The notes beneath the pieces were generated by a model, which was given only the letters and a program-made list of their open reading frames with translations, did not search any database and was not told the origin of the DNA. The position numbers were made by a program, and so were the translations under genes. Source: an uncultured Emticicia sp. (GTDB lineage: Bacteria; Bacteroidota; Bacteroidia; Cytophagales; Spirosomataceae). From it: DNA of 64,000 nucleotides. Shown piece by piece: positions 55,601-63,935 of this stretch (the first letter of the stretch is position 1; every line of letters begins with the position of its first letter). Where the stretch lies: NCBI RefSeq assembly GCF_937903345.1, contig NZ_CALCZQ010000001.1, positions 39,517 to 103,516 of the forward strand, written 5' to 3'.

Positions 55601-56273
55601 TTACGCACAATAAAATATCGTGTGCCACCCAGTCTTGTTGGTCAACATAATGACTATCGTTTGAAGCGATTACTTTTACACCAAATTTTTTGGCAAATTT
55701 CATCAAGACTTCGTTTGCTTTAATTTGTTCTGGAATTTCGTGACGCTGAAGCTCAACATAATAATCTTCACCAAATCTATCCAACCACCATTGAAACTCT
55801 TTTTCGCCTTCTTCTTCGCCTTTTTTCAAAATCATTTGGGGTACAGACGCTCCAATGCAGCAGGTAGTGGCAATTAAGCCTTCTTTATACTGCTCAATCA
55901 TAGCTTTGGTAATACGAGGGTATTTTCCATATAGCCCTTCTATATAACCTAAAGAACAAAGTTTTACCAGATTTTTATACCCCTGTGGATTTTTTGCTAA
56001 CAAAAGTTGGTGAAAACGTTTGTCTTTTACGTCTTTTGTAAATTGCTTTCGATGATGGTCTTCAACCACATAAAATTCACAGCCTACGATTGGTTTTACA
56101 CCGAATTTTCCGGCTGTTGCTACAAAATCAAAAACTCCAAACATATTACCGTGGTCAGTAATTGCCATTGCGGGCATATTATCAGCCTGGGCTTTCTTGA
56201 AGAGTTTTTTAATGTCAGAAGCACCATCAAGCAACGAGAATTGGGTATGATTATGTAGGTGAGAGAATTGCAT
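52695..56273 (-). CDS. dnaE: DNA polymerase III subunit alpha
   Basis: 1192 residues from the ATG at 56273. An in-frame ATG at 56309 would add 12 residues but does not match the usual PHP start. The PHP domain begins QFSHLHNHTQFSLLDGAS. Catalytic aspartates lie in MPDIDTDFDDEGR near residue 420 and KMDFLGLRNLTII near 590. Other family marks are VYQEQVMLLSQKLAGF and AGAFDCF, followed by the C-terminal OB domain (IGGVVTSVAIKTSKNGNPFG). It is the replicative polymerase. There is no intein and no split. Confidence 0.97.
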   Translation of the reverse strand: MQFSHLHNHTQFSLLDGASDIKKLFKKAQADNMPAMAITDHGNMFGVFDFVATAGKFGVKPIVGCEFYVVEDHHRKQFTKDVKDKRFHQLLLAKNPQGYKNLVKLCSLGYIEGLYGKYPRITKAMIEQYKEGLIATTCCIGASVPQMILKKGEEEGEKEFQWWLDRFGEDYYVELQRHEIPEQIKANEVLMKFAKKFGVKVIASNDSHYVDQQDWVAHDILLCVNTNEKFSTPSAKDFNDEEGTSKDTRFAFYNDQFYFKTTQEMTTLFSDMPEAIDNTNEIVSKVETLKLKRDIMLPNFPIPDEFKIHADDVLNQWEYLKHLTYEGARKRYSEIGVEVQERLDFELFTIKSMGFAGYFLIVSDFIKAGRDMGVMIGPGRGSAAGSAVAYCIGITNIDPIKYQLLFERFLNPDRKSMPDIDTDFDDEGRQKVIDYVVQKYTKNQVAQIITYGTMATKSAIKDVARVMELPLADANYIVKLVPDKPAYGIDFEKMVNYPLEGKGSLVEVGIQPDEIENVKKFRAMYNGNDLTGKVLQQAHRLEGTVRNTGIHAAGIIIAPEDLFNILPVSTSKETELLITQYEGKIIEDAGVIKMDFLGLRNLTIIKDCLRMIKENHDVIIDIDNIPLDDQLTYELLQRGETNAVFQFESDGMKKYMKDLKPDRLDDLIAMNALYRPGPIAYIPNFINRKHGREEVKYDLPEMEEFLGETYGITVYQEQVMLLSQKLAGFSKGDADVLRKAMGKKDRNMIDKLKPQFIQGAVAKGHDEKILNKIWTDWEAFASYAFNKSHSTCYAFVAYQTAYLKAHYTSEYMAAVMTSQLGNIDKITFFMEECKALGLNVLGPDVNESQKQFSVNKKGDIRFGMGAIKGSGDAAVDAVIEKRAEGNFTDIFDFITRVNLRTVNKKTLESFAYAGAFDCFADIHRAQYFDETENTSLIEKIIKYANKYQENKDAGQNSLFGGMGGAFDIAKPKIPDCEKWGDIQKLKFEKEVVGFYISGHPLDQFRLEMRRCVPLDQILEPSNENKEFAIGGVVTSVAIKTSKNGNPFGIVKIEDYTSSTEMMFFGQDYTKFRNYFEVGLFLFIRGKIQTKWGRDGDFEFKPLSMELLSEIRNKLFKEVKISLGLRFVNAQLIEQIQKTTSRYPGNFDFKMSVYDSDEKMDVLLLSRKQRVASTNEFVKELKELVGEENVVLA

Positions 56274-56447
56274 TTTTTCAATGATCAGTGAATAATTATC
56301 AATTATCACGCACGCACTTTTTAAGGTTATGTGAGTGTTTTAAAAACATAAATTTAGTTAAAAAGTGTGATTTTTTGAGAGAAATTTGTCGGAATTAAGT
56401 TAAATCATTGATTATCAGATTCATCATTGAAAACATTTTCATTTAAA

Positions 56448-56478
56448 TTTGAAAACTCAATATCAAATCGTATCTTTG
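56448..56478 (+). promoter_or_regulatory. rpmI: Promoter of rpmI
   Basis: TTTG at 56448-56451 and TATCTTTG at 56471-56478 are separated by 19 bases, an exact match to the Bacteroidota consensus. The -7 box ends 41 bases before the rpmI ATG and lies inside the upstream extension of its frame. Confidence 0.75.
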
Positions 56479-56519
56479 CACCCCAAATTACTTTTTGTTC
56501 AATACTTAATGTTTTAGCG

Positions 56520-56714
56520 ATGCCAAAGCAAAAAACCAATTCTGGAGCGAAAAAACGCTTCAAAATTACAGGAACAGGTAAGATCAAGCGTAAACACGCT
56601 TTTCATAGCCATATCCTAACAAAAAAATCTAACAAACGTAAAAGAAACCTAGTTTCTGCAACACTTGTTAGTTCTGCCGATACAAACCGTATCGAAGGAT
56701 TATTATGTATGTAA
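56520..56714 (+). CDS. rpmI: 50S ribosomal protein L35
   Basis: 64 residues from the ATG at 56520 (PKQKTNSGAKKRFKITGTGKIKRKHAF). The frame is open to 56427, but a promoter lies in that extension, so the internal start is used. It ends with TNRIEGLLCM, the common LL end with two extra residues. In most bacteria rpmI follows infC and precedes rplT closely. Here infC is absent and rplT is 261 bases away, with a repeat element between. Confidence 0.95.
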   Translation: MPKQKTNSGAKKRFKITGTGKIKRKHAFHSHILTKKSNKRKRNLVSATLVSSADTNRIEGLLCM

Positions 56715-56940
56715 TACGAATGACGAATTTTTGAATTACGATTGACGAATTAATTTTCAATGTCAAAATTCAAAATCAATTTTCAATTACATGGTTAATG
56801 CGAAGAGTCGAAAATCGACATACCGCAAATGTTTCACCCGACAAATGGCAACGAAAGAGTTTTAAATTCCTGAGTTTTGAAGTCTGAGTTCTGAGTTTCA
56901 AAAAAATTCGTAATTCGTAATTCGTAATTCATAATTCAAA
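56715..56940. repeat. Inverted ACGAATT/ATTCGTA repeat element between rpmI and rplT
   Basis: The left arm has GAATGACGAATT (from 56719) and GAATTACGATTGACGAATTA (56733-56752). The right arm, 56905-56937, is a tandem of the 7-base unit ATTCGTA (three copies, then ATTCATA). The arms are complementary in orientation. Between them are CTGAGTT-type direct repeats near 56870-56895. The element starts at the rpmI stop codon. Confidence 0.72.
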
Positions 56941-56975
56941 AAGCCGCCCACGTCAAAAAACTAAAAAACAAAAAA

Positions 56976-57320
56976 ATGCCAAGAAGTGTCAATCACGTAG
57001 CGTCAAGAGCGAGACGTAAAAAAGTCCTAAAATTAGCCAAAGGCTATTACGGACGTAGAAAAAATGTTTGGACGGTTGCAAAAAACGCCGTTGAAAAAGG
57101 ATTAGTTTATGCCTATTCAGGTCGTAAACAAAAGAAAAGAAGTTATCGTCGTTTGTGGATTGTTCGTATCAACGCGGGTGTGCGTCCATTAGGAATGTCA
57201 TATTCTGTATTAATTGACAAACTCGCAAAGGCAGGCATCGAACTTAACAGAAAAGTATTGGCTGACCTAGCAATGAATCATTACGATGCATTCAAAGCAG
57301 TTGTTGATAAAGTAAAATAA
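56976..57320 (+). CDS. rplT: 50S ribosomal protein L20
   Basis: 114 residues, full length: PRSVNHVASRARRKKVLKLAKGYYGRRKNVW, then the LWIVRINAG and GIELNRKVLADLA segments. It is a 23S rRNA-binding assembly protein. It probably shares the rpmI promoter, but the intervening repeat could fold and affect expression. A 17-bp terminator follows. Confidence 0.97.
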   Translation: MPRSVNHVASRARRKKVLKLAKGYYGRRKNVWTVAKNAVEKGLVYAYSGRKQKKRSYRRLWIVRINAGVRPLGMSYSVLIDKLAKAGIELNRKVLADLAMNHYDAFKAVVDKVK

Positions 57321-57360
57321 ACAAGCTACCCACCTTAAAGGTGTATCAAAACAGGCTTAT

Positions 57361-57399
57361 ACAAAAAAAACATCAAGTTGAACTTGATGTTTTTTTTGT
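57361..57399. terminator. Hairpin terminator after rplT
   Basis: ACAAAAAAAACATCAAG pairs perfectly with CTTGATGTTTTTTTTGT (17 bp) around a 5-base loop. It is the longest perfect stem seen among the terminators here. Confidence 0.92.
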
Positions 57400-57433
57400 T
57401 ACCAGTACGTAAAAAAACCTAAAAGAAGGCGAC

Positions 57434-57859
57434 TTAACTCTCAATTATTAAAGTTTTTAAGCCTTTCCACTTACCTTCTATATCTTGTCCGATTAAATAG
57501 GCTTCAAATTCGACTTGATTCCCTGCTCGCAAGTATTCTAAATTTTCAAGATTCCCGGTAACCAAATCTTTGATTATCAAAAACTTGGTAGCCCTTTCCT
57601 TTTCAAAATCAGTCCACCAGTCTTTTTCCATGAGAATTGAGTCAAAAAATTTTTCCCATTGTAATACCTCCACTCTTACTGTAGGAGTGACTCCAATATA
57701 TTTACGAAAAAGAATTGTATCAAATGGAGCAGGGTTATCTGCTTGCCAATCGATAACTTTAATTTTTTCATCAGACTCACTTGGATAAAACACACCACTA
57801 ACACTATCTGTCAATAAATCGACGAATGTTTTTTCAGAATTTGGGATAATTTCGCTCAC
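57434..57859 (-). CDS. NuiA-like nuclease A inhibitor family protein
   Basis: 141 residues. The pattern FVDLLTDSVSGVFYPSESDEKIKVIDW, then a conserved hydrophobic C-terminal part (TKFLIIKDLVTGNLENLEYLRAG, then VEFEAYLIGQDIEGKWKGLKT), matches the NuiA family, whose founding member in Anabaena binds and inhibits the nuclease NucA. No nuclease gene is adjacent. There is no signal peptide. It may guard the cell against its own non-specific nuclease, or have a different partner. Confidence 0.82.
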   Translation of the reverse strand: MSEIIPNSEKTFVDLLTDSVSGVFYPSESDEKIKVIDWQADNPAPFDTILFRKYIGVTPTVRVEVLQWEKFFDSILMEKDWWTDFEKERATKFLIIKDLVTGNLENLEYLRAGNQVEFEAYLIGQDIEGKWKGLKTLIIES

Positions 57860-58009
57860 TTTAAGTAGGTTAGTAAATTTATATTTGCGTTTTGTTACTT
57901 TTCAATATTTATTGTGTCAAATATCCGAAATTAATTTCAATTTATTTGGAAATAATTGTAATCAAAATAGTAATATTGTGCCAATTAACAACCATTAAAT
58001 CTAAAAAAA

Positions 58010-58594
58010 ATGTTAGAATTATTGCAAGGGCTTATTCAAAAAGCTGGACAAGGTGCTGTGGTTCAAAACCCAGAAGTTCCAAATGAACACAATGAAGGCG
58101 TGATGGGAGAAGTGATGCAAGGACTTATGGGAGGTCTTTCAAATCAAGCAAATTCACAAGGAGGTCTTGGTGGTTTAATCGGATTATTAGGCACTGATAC
58201 TGAAAATAGTGGCAGCTTAATGTCTAACCCAATTGTTGGAAACATCGCACAGAGCGTTATTAGTAATCTAATGAATAAATTTGGTTTATCAAATTCTACT
58301 GCGTCAGGGGTTGTTGACAACATGTTGCCATCAGTTTTGGGAAATCTTATAAATAAAACAAACGACCCAAATGATAATTCAATCGACTTAGGTGGTTTGT
58401 TGGAATCAATCACTGATGGAAAAACAGCTGGAATTGACTTTGGAAGCATTCTTAGTCAGGGTGCCGCAGCATTTTCAGATGGGAAATTGGATATAAATGA
58501 CTTAATGAAACTTGCTAGTAACACCATGGGGAACCAAAAACAGAATGATGGTGGCATCGGTAGCCTTCTTGGGAACTTATTTGGTGGAAAATAA
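58010..58594 (+). CDS. DUF937-like protein
   Basis: 194 residues, rich in Gly, Asn, Ser and Leu, with repeated short helices and loops (GLMGGLSNQANSQGGLGGLIG, VVDNMLPSVLGNLINKT, IDFGSILSQGAAAFSDG, IGSLLGNLFGGK). This is the look of DUF937/YidB-type proteins, which are small, soluble and of unknown function. There is no signal peptide. It is a single gene. Confidence 0.75.
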   Translation: MLELLQGLIQKAGQGAVVQNPEVPNEHNEGVMGEVMQGLMGGLSNQANSQGGLGGLIGLLGTDTENSGSLMSNPIVGNIAQSVISNLMNKFGLSNSTASGVVDNMLPSVLGNLINKTNDPNDNSIDLGGLLESITDGKTAGIDFGSILSQGAAAFSDGKLDINDLMKLASNTMGNQKQNDGGIGSLLGNLFGGK

Positions 58595-58724
58595 TATAAA
58601 ACAAATCTCAAAAAACGAATTAAATCAAATATTTCTGACCTCCAAATAAATAATGAGACAAATGTTTTAAACTGAATACTTTTTATTTGTTAATTTTGAG
58701 ATCACATTCGATATATACCAAAAA

Positions 58725-61436
58725 ATGCCTTGCATGAAATTTGTTGTTACATTTACTCTGTTGATTTTTACTTCTTTATTTTCGATTGGACAAATAAGCA
58801 TCACCTTTCCAATGGAAAAGGCTGTTTTTCAAAGAAGCTTAAACAATAGTGCGACAATAAATATTGCCGGGAATTATTCTTCAAACATAACTTCTGTTGA
58901 AGCTAGATTTATAAATGTTCAGAATGGTCAGGTTACTATTGCTTGGACGACCTTAACTAACAATTTAAATGGTGGGATTTTTAGTGGGTCTGTTTCAAAT
59001 GTACCTGGTGGTTGGTACACAGTTGAGTTGAGAGGAAAATCAGGAACTAATATAGTAGCTACTACTAGTTTGAATAAAGTTGGTGTAGGAGAAGTTTTTT
59101 TGATTGCCGGGCAGTCAAATGCACAAGGGCTTGCTGGTAATCAAGGAGAAGTTGGAGCGACTGAAGAACGAGTTTTGTGTCATAATGAGGTTTCATGGTA
59201 TGATTCTAATATTGGCCAATGCGATAAAAAAACGCCAAGCTATCCATCTTTTAGTCAGATATTTAGCGATTATTTAACAGACACAAGAAGTTTCCTTTCA
59301 AAAACAGGTTTCAACCCTTGGTGTTATGGAAAACTTGGTGATGATTTAGTTCGAAAACTTGATGTCCCTGTTGTATTTTTTAATGCTGGTGCAACAGCTA
59401 CTACATCATTCAATTGGAAAGAAAGTTCAGCTGGCCAAGAAACAAAAAATATTTATACTGATGTACAGTATTGTGGTTTAGTTGGAGCTCCATATGTAGG
59501 CTTAGAAAGGATTATAAATTACTATGCCTCTATTTTTGGTGTAAGAGCTATTTTATGGCATCAAGGTGAAAGTGACAATTATGCTAGTACCTCTGAATCA
59601 GATTATTTTTCAAACATCATCGCTGTAATTAATAAAACTCGTTCAGAACTTGGCAATATTCCATGGGTAATTTCTCGTGCTTCCACAAGTGATCAGTACG
59701 AAAATGGAGGTTTAGGAAATCCCAACTATAATATCATCAATGCACAAAACTCTTTAGTGAGTATCAGTAACCAAGTATTTCCAGGACCCTCCACCGATGA
59801 CATTTTAGGCTCAAATCGTTGGGATTATGTCCATTTTTATGGTGGCGGATTAATTGAATTGGCAAAAAGGTGGGATGCCGCACTAAATTATGATTTCTTC
59901 AATAATTCAAGACCTTTGGTGGCACAGAATTTTCCGCAAGTAACTACATCTCTACAACCTACAAACGAACTCCGTATAACCGCTCCAACAGGGTATAGTG
60001 CCTATAAATGGGTGCGTTTAGATATTGGAAACGAGGATTACGAAGATGCAACAGAAGCCTCAAGCCAAAGTATAGACCGATCATCAGGCACCTATCGCTG
60101 CTATGTTTCCGATGCACAAGGAAATATAACATTTACCCAGCCTGTTACTGTTATCATTTGCGAGGGCTTGAAAAGCTGCTCTGGTATAACTTATTTATCT
60201 GATAATCAACCATGTAGCTCGAGCAACACTTGGGGGCCAATCGAAATGGATAAAAGTAACGGTGAAAATGGAACTGGCGATGGCACGACTATCAAAATCA
60301 AGGGAGTATCTTATCAAAAAGGTATTGGTGTTCATGCCAATGCTACCATCAGTTATAGATTGAATAAAAGATTTGGTCAATTTATTTCTACAATTGGAAT
60401 TGATGATGAGGTTGCCACTGCAAATATTGGAGCCACAGTTATTTTCAAAGTTTATAAAGATAATGTTTTATCATACACAAGTGCTACTGTTGATAGAAAT
60501 AGTTCGGCAATTAAACTAAATATTGATGTAAAAGGGGTAAATGAGCTGAAATTAGAAGTCAGTGATGCTGGAGATGGTAACTTTGCCGACCATGCAGATT
60601 GGGCAAATGCTCGCCTTCACTGTGTAGACACCCAGGCACCCTCATCTCCTACTGCATTGTCAGGAAGTTTAATATCGCAAAATTGTGTTACACTGTCATG
60701 GAACAATTCAACCGATAATATGGAAGTAGAGAGATATGATGTTTACAGAAATGGCACTTTCTATGGTAGTGTTGAGGCTCCATCAACCACATTAAAAGTG
60801 ACTGGACTAAGTAGTCAATTAAATCCCTATCAATTTGTAGTGAAAGCCATTGATTATTCCGGTAATGTGTCAAACCAAAGTAATTTAATAGAAATAGTTA
60901 CACTACAAAATATGATTATTGATAATTCTAAGAAAATTATTCAAAAAGGTGAATCAAGTTCTTTATTTGCAAGCGGTTGTGCGGGTGGAACAGTTACTTG
61001 GTCTAATGGCTCTACTTCTAATCCTTTAGTGGTAAGTCCAATTGATACAACAATTTATAGTGCTACTTGTAAGATTGGAGATTGTACGAGTTTAATGGTA
61101 AAAGATACTGTAAAAGTTATTCCGGATTGTAAAAACTTCTACATTTTCTCAAACAACAAAGATAATTATACAGGAGCGTCGACTTATCTAACATTTAATG
61201 CTTCTCAAACTATAAATGCAAATAACATCATTTCGTCTGGTGCTAAAGCGAACTATATTGCCGCAAAATCAATAACTCTACTTCCTGGATTTAGTTCAAC
61301 TATTGGAACGGTATTCAATGCCAAAATAGCTGGTTGCCCAAACTCTCAAAGTACACCAACTCCCTCAGCTGACAATTTGGAGGCAGCTCCAATAATTGAG
61401 ACAAAACTAAGGCCATCGAGGAAATTTACACAATGA
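58725..61436 (+). CDS. Large secreted SGNH esterase with NPCBM, fibronectin III and 3-coathanger stack domains
   Basis: 903 residues. A signal peptide (KFVVTFTLLIFTSLFSIGQ) is followed by an N-terminal beta domain (ISITFPMEKAVFQRSLNNSA). The SGNH hydrolase has FLIAGQSNAQGLAG (Ser near residue 130), LWHQGESDN and DYVHFYGGG (Asp-Tyr-Val-His near 372). An NPCBM carbohydrate-binding domain lies near residues 490-640 (KGVSYQKGIGVHANATISY, IGIDDEV). A fibronectin III domain follows near 645-730, and a C-terminal tail contains SITLLPGFSSTIGTVFNAKIAGC, a 3-coathanger stack. Parts of the layout match the 631-residue protein at 35.4-37.3 kb. It probably deacylates extracellular glycans. Confidence 0.87.
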   Translation: MPCMKFVVTFTLLIFTSLFSIGQISITFPMEKAVFQRSLNNSATINIAGNYSSNITSVEARFINVQNGQVTIAWTTLTNNLNGGIFSGSVSNVPGGWYTVELRGKSGTNIVATTSLNKVGVGEVFLIAGQSNAQGLAGNQGEVGATEERVLCHNEVSWYDSNIGQCDKKTPSYPSFSQIFSDYLTDTRSFLSKTGFNPWCYGKLGDDLVRKLDVPVVFFNAGATATTSFNWKESSAGQETKNIYTDVQYCGLVGAPYVGLERIINYYASIFGVRAILWHQGESDNYASTSESDYFSNIIAVINKTRSELGNIPWVISRASTSDQYENGGLGNPNYNIINAQNSLVSISNQVFPGPSTDDILGSNRWDYVHFYGGGLIELAKRWDAALNYDFFNNSRPLVAQNFPQVTTSLQPTNELRITAPTGYSAYKWVRLDIGNEDYEDATEASSQSIDRSSGTYRCYVSDAQGNITFTQPVTVIICEGLKSCSGITYLSDNQPCSSSNTWGPIEMDKSNGENGTGDGTTIKIKGVSYQKGIGVHANATISYRLNKRFGQFISTIGIDDEVATANIGATVIFKVYKDNVLSYTSATVDRNSSAIKLNIDVKGVNELKLEVSDAGDGNFADHADWANARLHCVDTQAPSSPTALSGSLISQNCVTLSWNNSTDNMEVERYDVYRNGTFYGSVEAPSTTLKVTGLSSQLNPYQFVVKAIDYSGNVSNQSNLIEIVTLQNMIIDNSKKIIQKGESSSLFASGCAGGTVTWSNGSTSNPLVVSPIDTTIYSATCKIGDCTSLMVKDTVKVIPDCKNFYIFSNNKDNYTGASTYLTFNASQTINANNIISSGAKANYIAAKSITLLPGFSSTIGTVFNAKIAGCPNSQSTPTPSADNLEAAPIIETKLRPSRKFTQ

Positions 61437-61541
61437 TTGTCTGACAATCTGTCAGTATTTTCTGTCAAAAATATGCTTGGCATTTCAATTGATGAGATAA
61501 ATATTTAAAATAAATTGATCAAAAATACTGACACAAAAAAC

Positions 61542-63437
61542 ATGGGAAAAATTATTGGAATTGACTTAGGAACAACTAACTCGTGTGTTGCGGTGATGGA
61601 AGGAAACGAACCTGTTGTGATTGCAAACAGCGAGGGAGCTCGTACTACACCTTCAATTGTAGCATTTTTAGAGAACGGAGAAAAGAAAATTGGAGCACCT
61701 GCCAAACGTCAAGCTATCACTAATCCTAAAAACACTATTTCTTCTATCAAGCGTTTCATGGGCAAACGTTATACAGAAGTTGGAAGTGAATTGAAAACGA
61801 TCACTTACGATGTAGAACAGGGTGCAAACAACACACCGCGTGTACGCATCGGCGATAGATTATATACTCCACAAGAAATTTCTGCATCAATTCTTCAAAA
61901 AATGAAGCAAACCGCCGAAGATTATCTTGGAACGACTGTCACAGAAGCTGTGATTACTGTTCCAGCATACTTCAATGACGCTGAGCGTCAGGCAACTAAA
62001 GAAGCGGGAACAATTGCTGGTTTAGATGTAAAACGTATCATTAACGAGCCTACTGCTGCAGCTTTGGCTTATGGTCTTGACAAACAAGGTAAAGACATCA
62101 CAGTTGCGGTATTCGACTTAGGTGGTGGTACATTCGACGTTTCGATTCTTGAATTAGGCGATGGTGTATTTGAAGTAAAATCAACAGATGGTGACACGCA
62201 CCTCGGAGGTGATGACTTCGATCAAGTGATTATTGAATGGCTAGCAGAGGAATTTAAAAAAGATGAAGGTATCGATCTACGTCAAGATGCAATGGCTTTG
62301 CAACGCTTAAAGGAAGCAGCTGAACGAGCTAAAATCGAGCTTTCGAGTTCGGCACAAACTGAAATCAACTTACCATATATCTTCCCTGTTAATGGAATTC
62401 CAAAACACTTGGTTAGAAACTTCTCTAGAGCAAAATTTGAACAATTGGCTGACAGTCTGGTTCAAAGAGCAATGGAGCCTTGTAAACGTGCAATGAAAAA
62501 CGCCAATATGAGCATCAGTGATATTGACGAAGTTATTTTGGTTGGTGGCTCAACGCGTATTCCTAAAGTTCAAGAAGAAGTTGAGAAATTCTTTGGCAGA
62601 AAACCATCGAAAAACATAAATCCTGACGAAGCCGTTGCTATCGGAGCAGCTGTTCAAGGTGGTGTTTTGACAGGAGAGGTAAAAGATATTTTGCTACTTG
62701 ATGTGATTCCCTTATCCCTTGGGATCGAAACTTTGGGCGGTGTATTCACAAAAATGATTGAGTCTAACACAACTATTCCAACAAAGAAAAGCGAAACATT
62801 CTCAACTGCGGCAGATAATCAGCCTTCGGTAGAACTACACATTTTGCAAGGAGAACGCCCCATGGCAACTCAAAACCGTACTCTCGGACGTTTCCACTTA
62901 GATGGTATTCCACCAGCACCACGTGGTGTGCCTCAAGTAGAAGTAATGTTTGATGTGGATGCAAACGGCATCTTGAACGTTACGGCCAAAGATAAAGGAA
63001 CTGGTAAAGAACAAAAAATCAGGATTGAAGCATCTTCCGGATTATCAGATGCAGAAATCCAAAAAATGCGTGATGAGGCAAAAGCAAATGAAGAAGCTGA
63101 TAAAGCTGAAAAAGAAAAAGTTGAGAAGGTAAATGCAGCTGATACTATGATTTTCCAAACTGAAAAACAGTTGAAAGAATATGGTGACAAACTTTCAGAA
63201 GGAAATAAATCTGCGATAGAAGGTGCATTGACTGAGCTAAGAGCTGCTCACGGCACTAAAGACTTATCTGCGATTGATTCAGCGATGGAGAAAATGAATG
63301 CTGCATGGCAAGCTGCTTCGCAAGAAATGTATGCGGCGGGTGCAACTCCAGGAACAGATGAAGGACAACAAACTGGAGGAAATCCTGCATCTACCGACGA
63401 AGGCGTAACTGATGTAAACTTTGAAGAAGTAAAATAA
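61542..63437 (+). CDS. dnaK: Molecular chaperone DnaK (Hsp70)
   Basis: 631 residues from the ATG at 61542; a TTG at 61515 in frame is less likely. Nucleotide-binding motifs are GIDLGTTNSCVAVMEG, FDLGGGTFDVSILELGDG and ILVGGSTRIPKVQ. The substrate-binding domain (LDVIPLSLGIETLGGVFT, ILQGERPMATQN) and a lid of about 130 residues follow, then a Gly/Thr-rich tail ending VNFEEVK. grpE and dnaJ are not adjacent. A 15-bp terminator follows. Confidence 0.97.
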   Translation: MGKIIGIDLGTTNSCVAVMEGNEPVVIANSEGARTTPSIVAFLENGEKKIGAPAKRQAITNPKNTISSIKRFMGKRYTEVGSELKTITYDVEQGANNTPRVRIGDRLYTPQEISASILQKMKQTAEDYLGTTVTEAVITVPAYFNDAERQATKEAGTIAGLDVKRIINEPTAAALAYGLDKQGKDITVAVFDLGGGTFDVSILELGDGVFEVKSTDGDTHLGGDDFDQVIIEWLAEEFKKDEGIDLRQDAMALQRLKEAAERAKIELSSSAQTEINLPYIFPVNGIPKHLVRNFSRAKFEQLADSLVQRAMEPCKRAMKNANMSISDIDEVILVGGSTRIPKVQEEVEKFFGRKPSKNINPDEAVAIGAAVQGGVLTGEVKDILLLDVIPLSLGIETLGGVFTKMIESNTTIPTKKSETFSTAADNQPSVELHILQGERPMATQNRTLGRFHLDGIPPAPRGVPQVEVMFDVDANGILNVTAKDKGTGKEQKIRIEASSGLSDAEIQKMRDEAKANEEADKAEKEKVEKVNAADTMIFQTEKQLKEYGDKLSEGNKSAIEGALTELRAAHGTKDLSAIDSAMEKMNAAWQAASQEMYAAGATPGTDEGQQTGGNPASTDEGVTDVNFEEVK

Positions 63438-63456
63438 TTTCTTAAAATAACTAAAA

Positions 63457-63490
63457 AAAAGCCCCCATTTCAAAAGAAATGGGGGCTTTT
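63457..63490. terminator. Bidirectional hairpin terminator after dnaK
   Basis: AAAAGCCCCCATTTC pairs perfectly with GAAATGGGGGCTTTT (15 bp) around an AAAA loop. It lies between the convergent dnaK and DUF2147 genes. Confidence 0.92.
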
Positions 63491-63509
63491 TATATTTTAT
63501 AATTATTGT

Positions 63510-63935
63510 TTAATCAGCTTTTGTAAACTTTGAAGTACGTCCGATAATTGAAATTCCGATAAAACCTCGTACGTCAAGTTGTGTTGGGCTTACTAAAGTC
63601 ATTTTACAAGAATAAGTTTTGCCATTTTTAGGGTCATACACTTCTCCATCTTCCCAAGTTCCTTTCCCGGTAGATTTGAAGTTTTTTAGATTCATCAATC
63701 CTAAAATTGGACGAGTTTTTAGTTTAGCATCGGGATTCTCCTTATCCAATCTTGGCTTGCCATTTTCATTTGGTTCTTTTAGCCATATAATTTTACCGTT
63801 GATTTTTTCTCCTTGCTTGAAAAACTGAATTTTACCAGTTTTTTCTTCATTATACCAAGTACCTTGCAAAATATCTTGTGCATACGAAAAACTAGAAATA
63901 ATAGAGAACGCAATGATTGAAAGTGTTTTTTTCAT
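63510..63935 (-). CDS. DUF2147 domain-containing exported protein
   Basis: 141 residues with signal peptide (KKTLSIIAFSIISSFSYAQ). The DUF2147 pattern is clear: ILQGTWYNEEKTGKIQFF, KINGKIIWLKEPN, then GEVYDPKNGKTYSCKMTL and LDVRGFIGISIIGRT. These small periplasmic beta-barrel proteins are common in Bacteroidota and Proteobacteria and have no known function. It is convergent with dnaK. Confidence 0.93.
   Translation of the reverse strand: MKKTLSIIAFSIISSFSYAQDILQGTWYNEEKTGKIQFFKQGEKINGKIIWLKEPNENGKPRLDKENPDAKLKTRPILGLMNLKNFKSTGKGTWEDGEVYDPKNGKTYSCKMTLVSPTQLDVRGFIGISIIGRTSKFTKAD

Noticed and set aside
53076..56258. Rightward frames across dnaE
   Set aside because: Antisense to a highly conserved gene; amino acid content is random-like.
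56405..56587. Leftward frame opposite rpmI
   Set aside because: Antisense shadow of the rpmI promoter and first codons.
61440..61541. CIRCE heat-shock operator before dnaK
   Set aside because: The TTAGCACTC-N9-GAGTGCTAA dyad is not present in this spacer.
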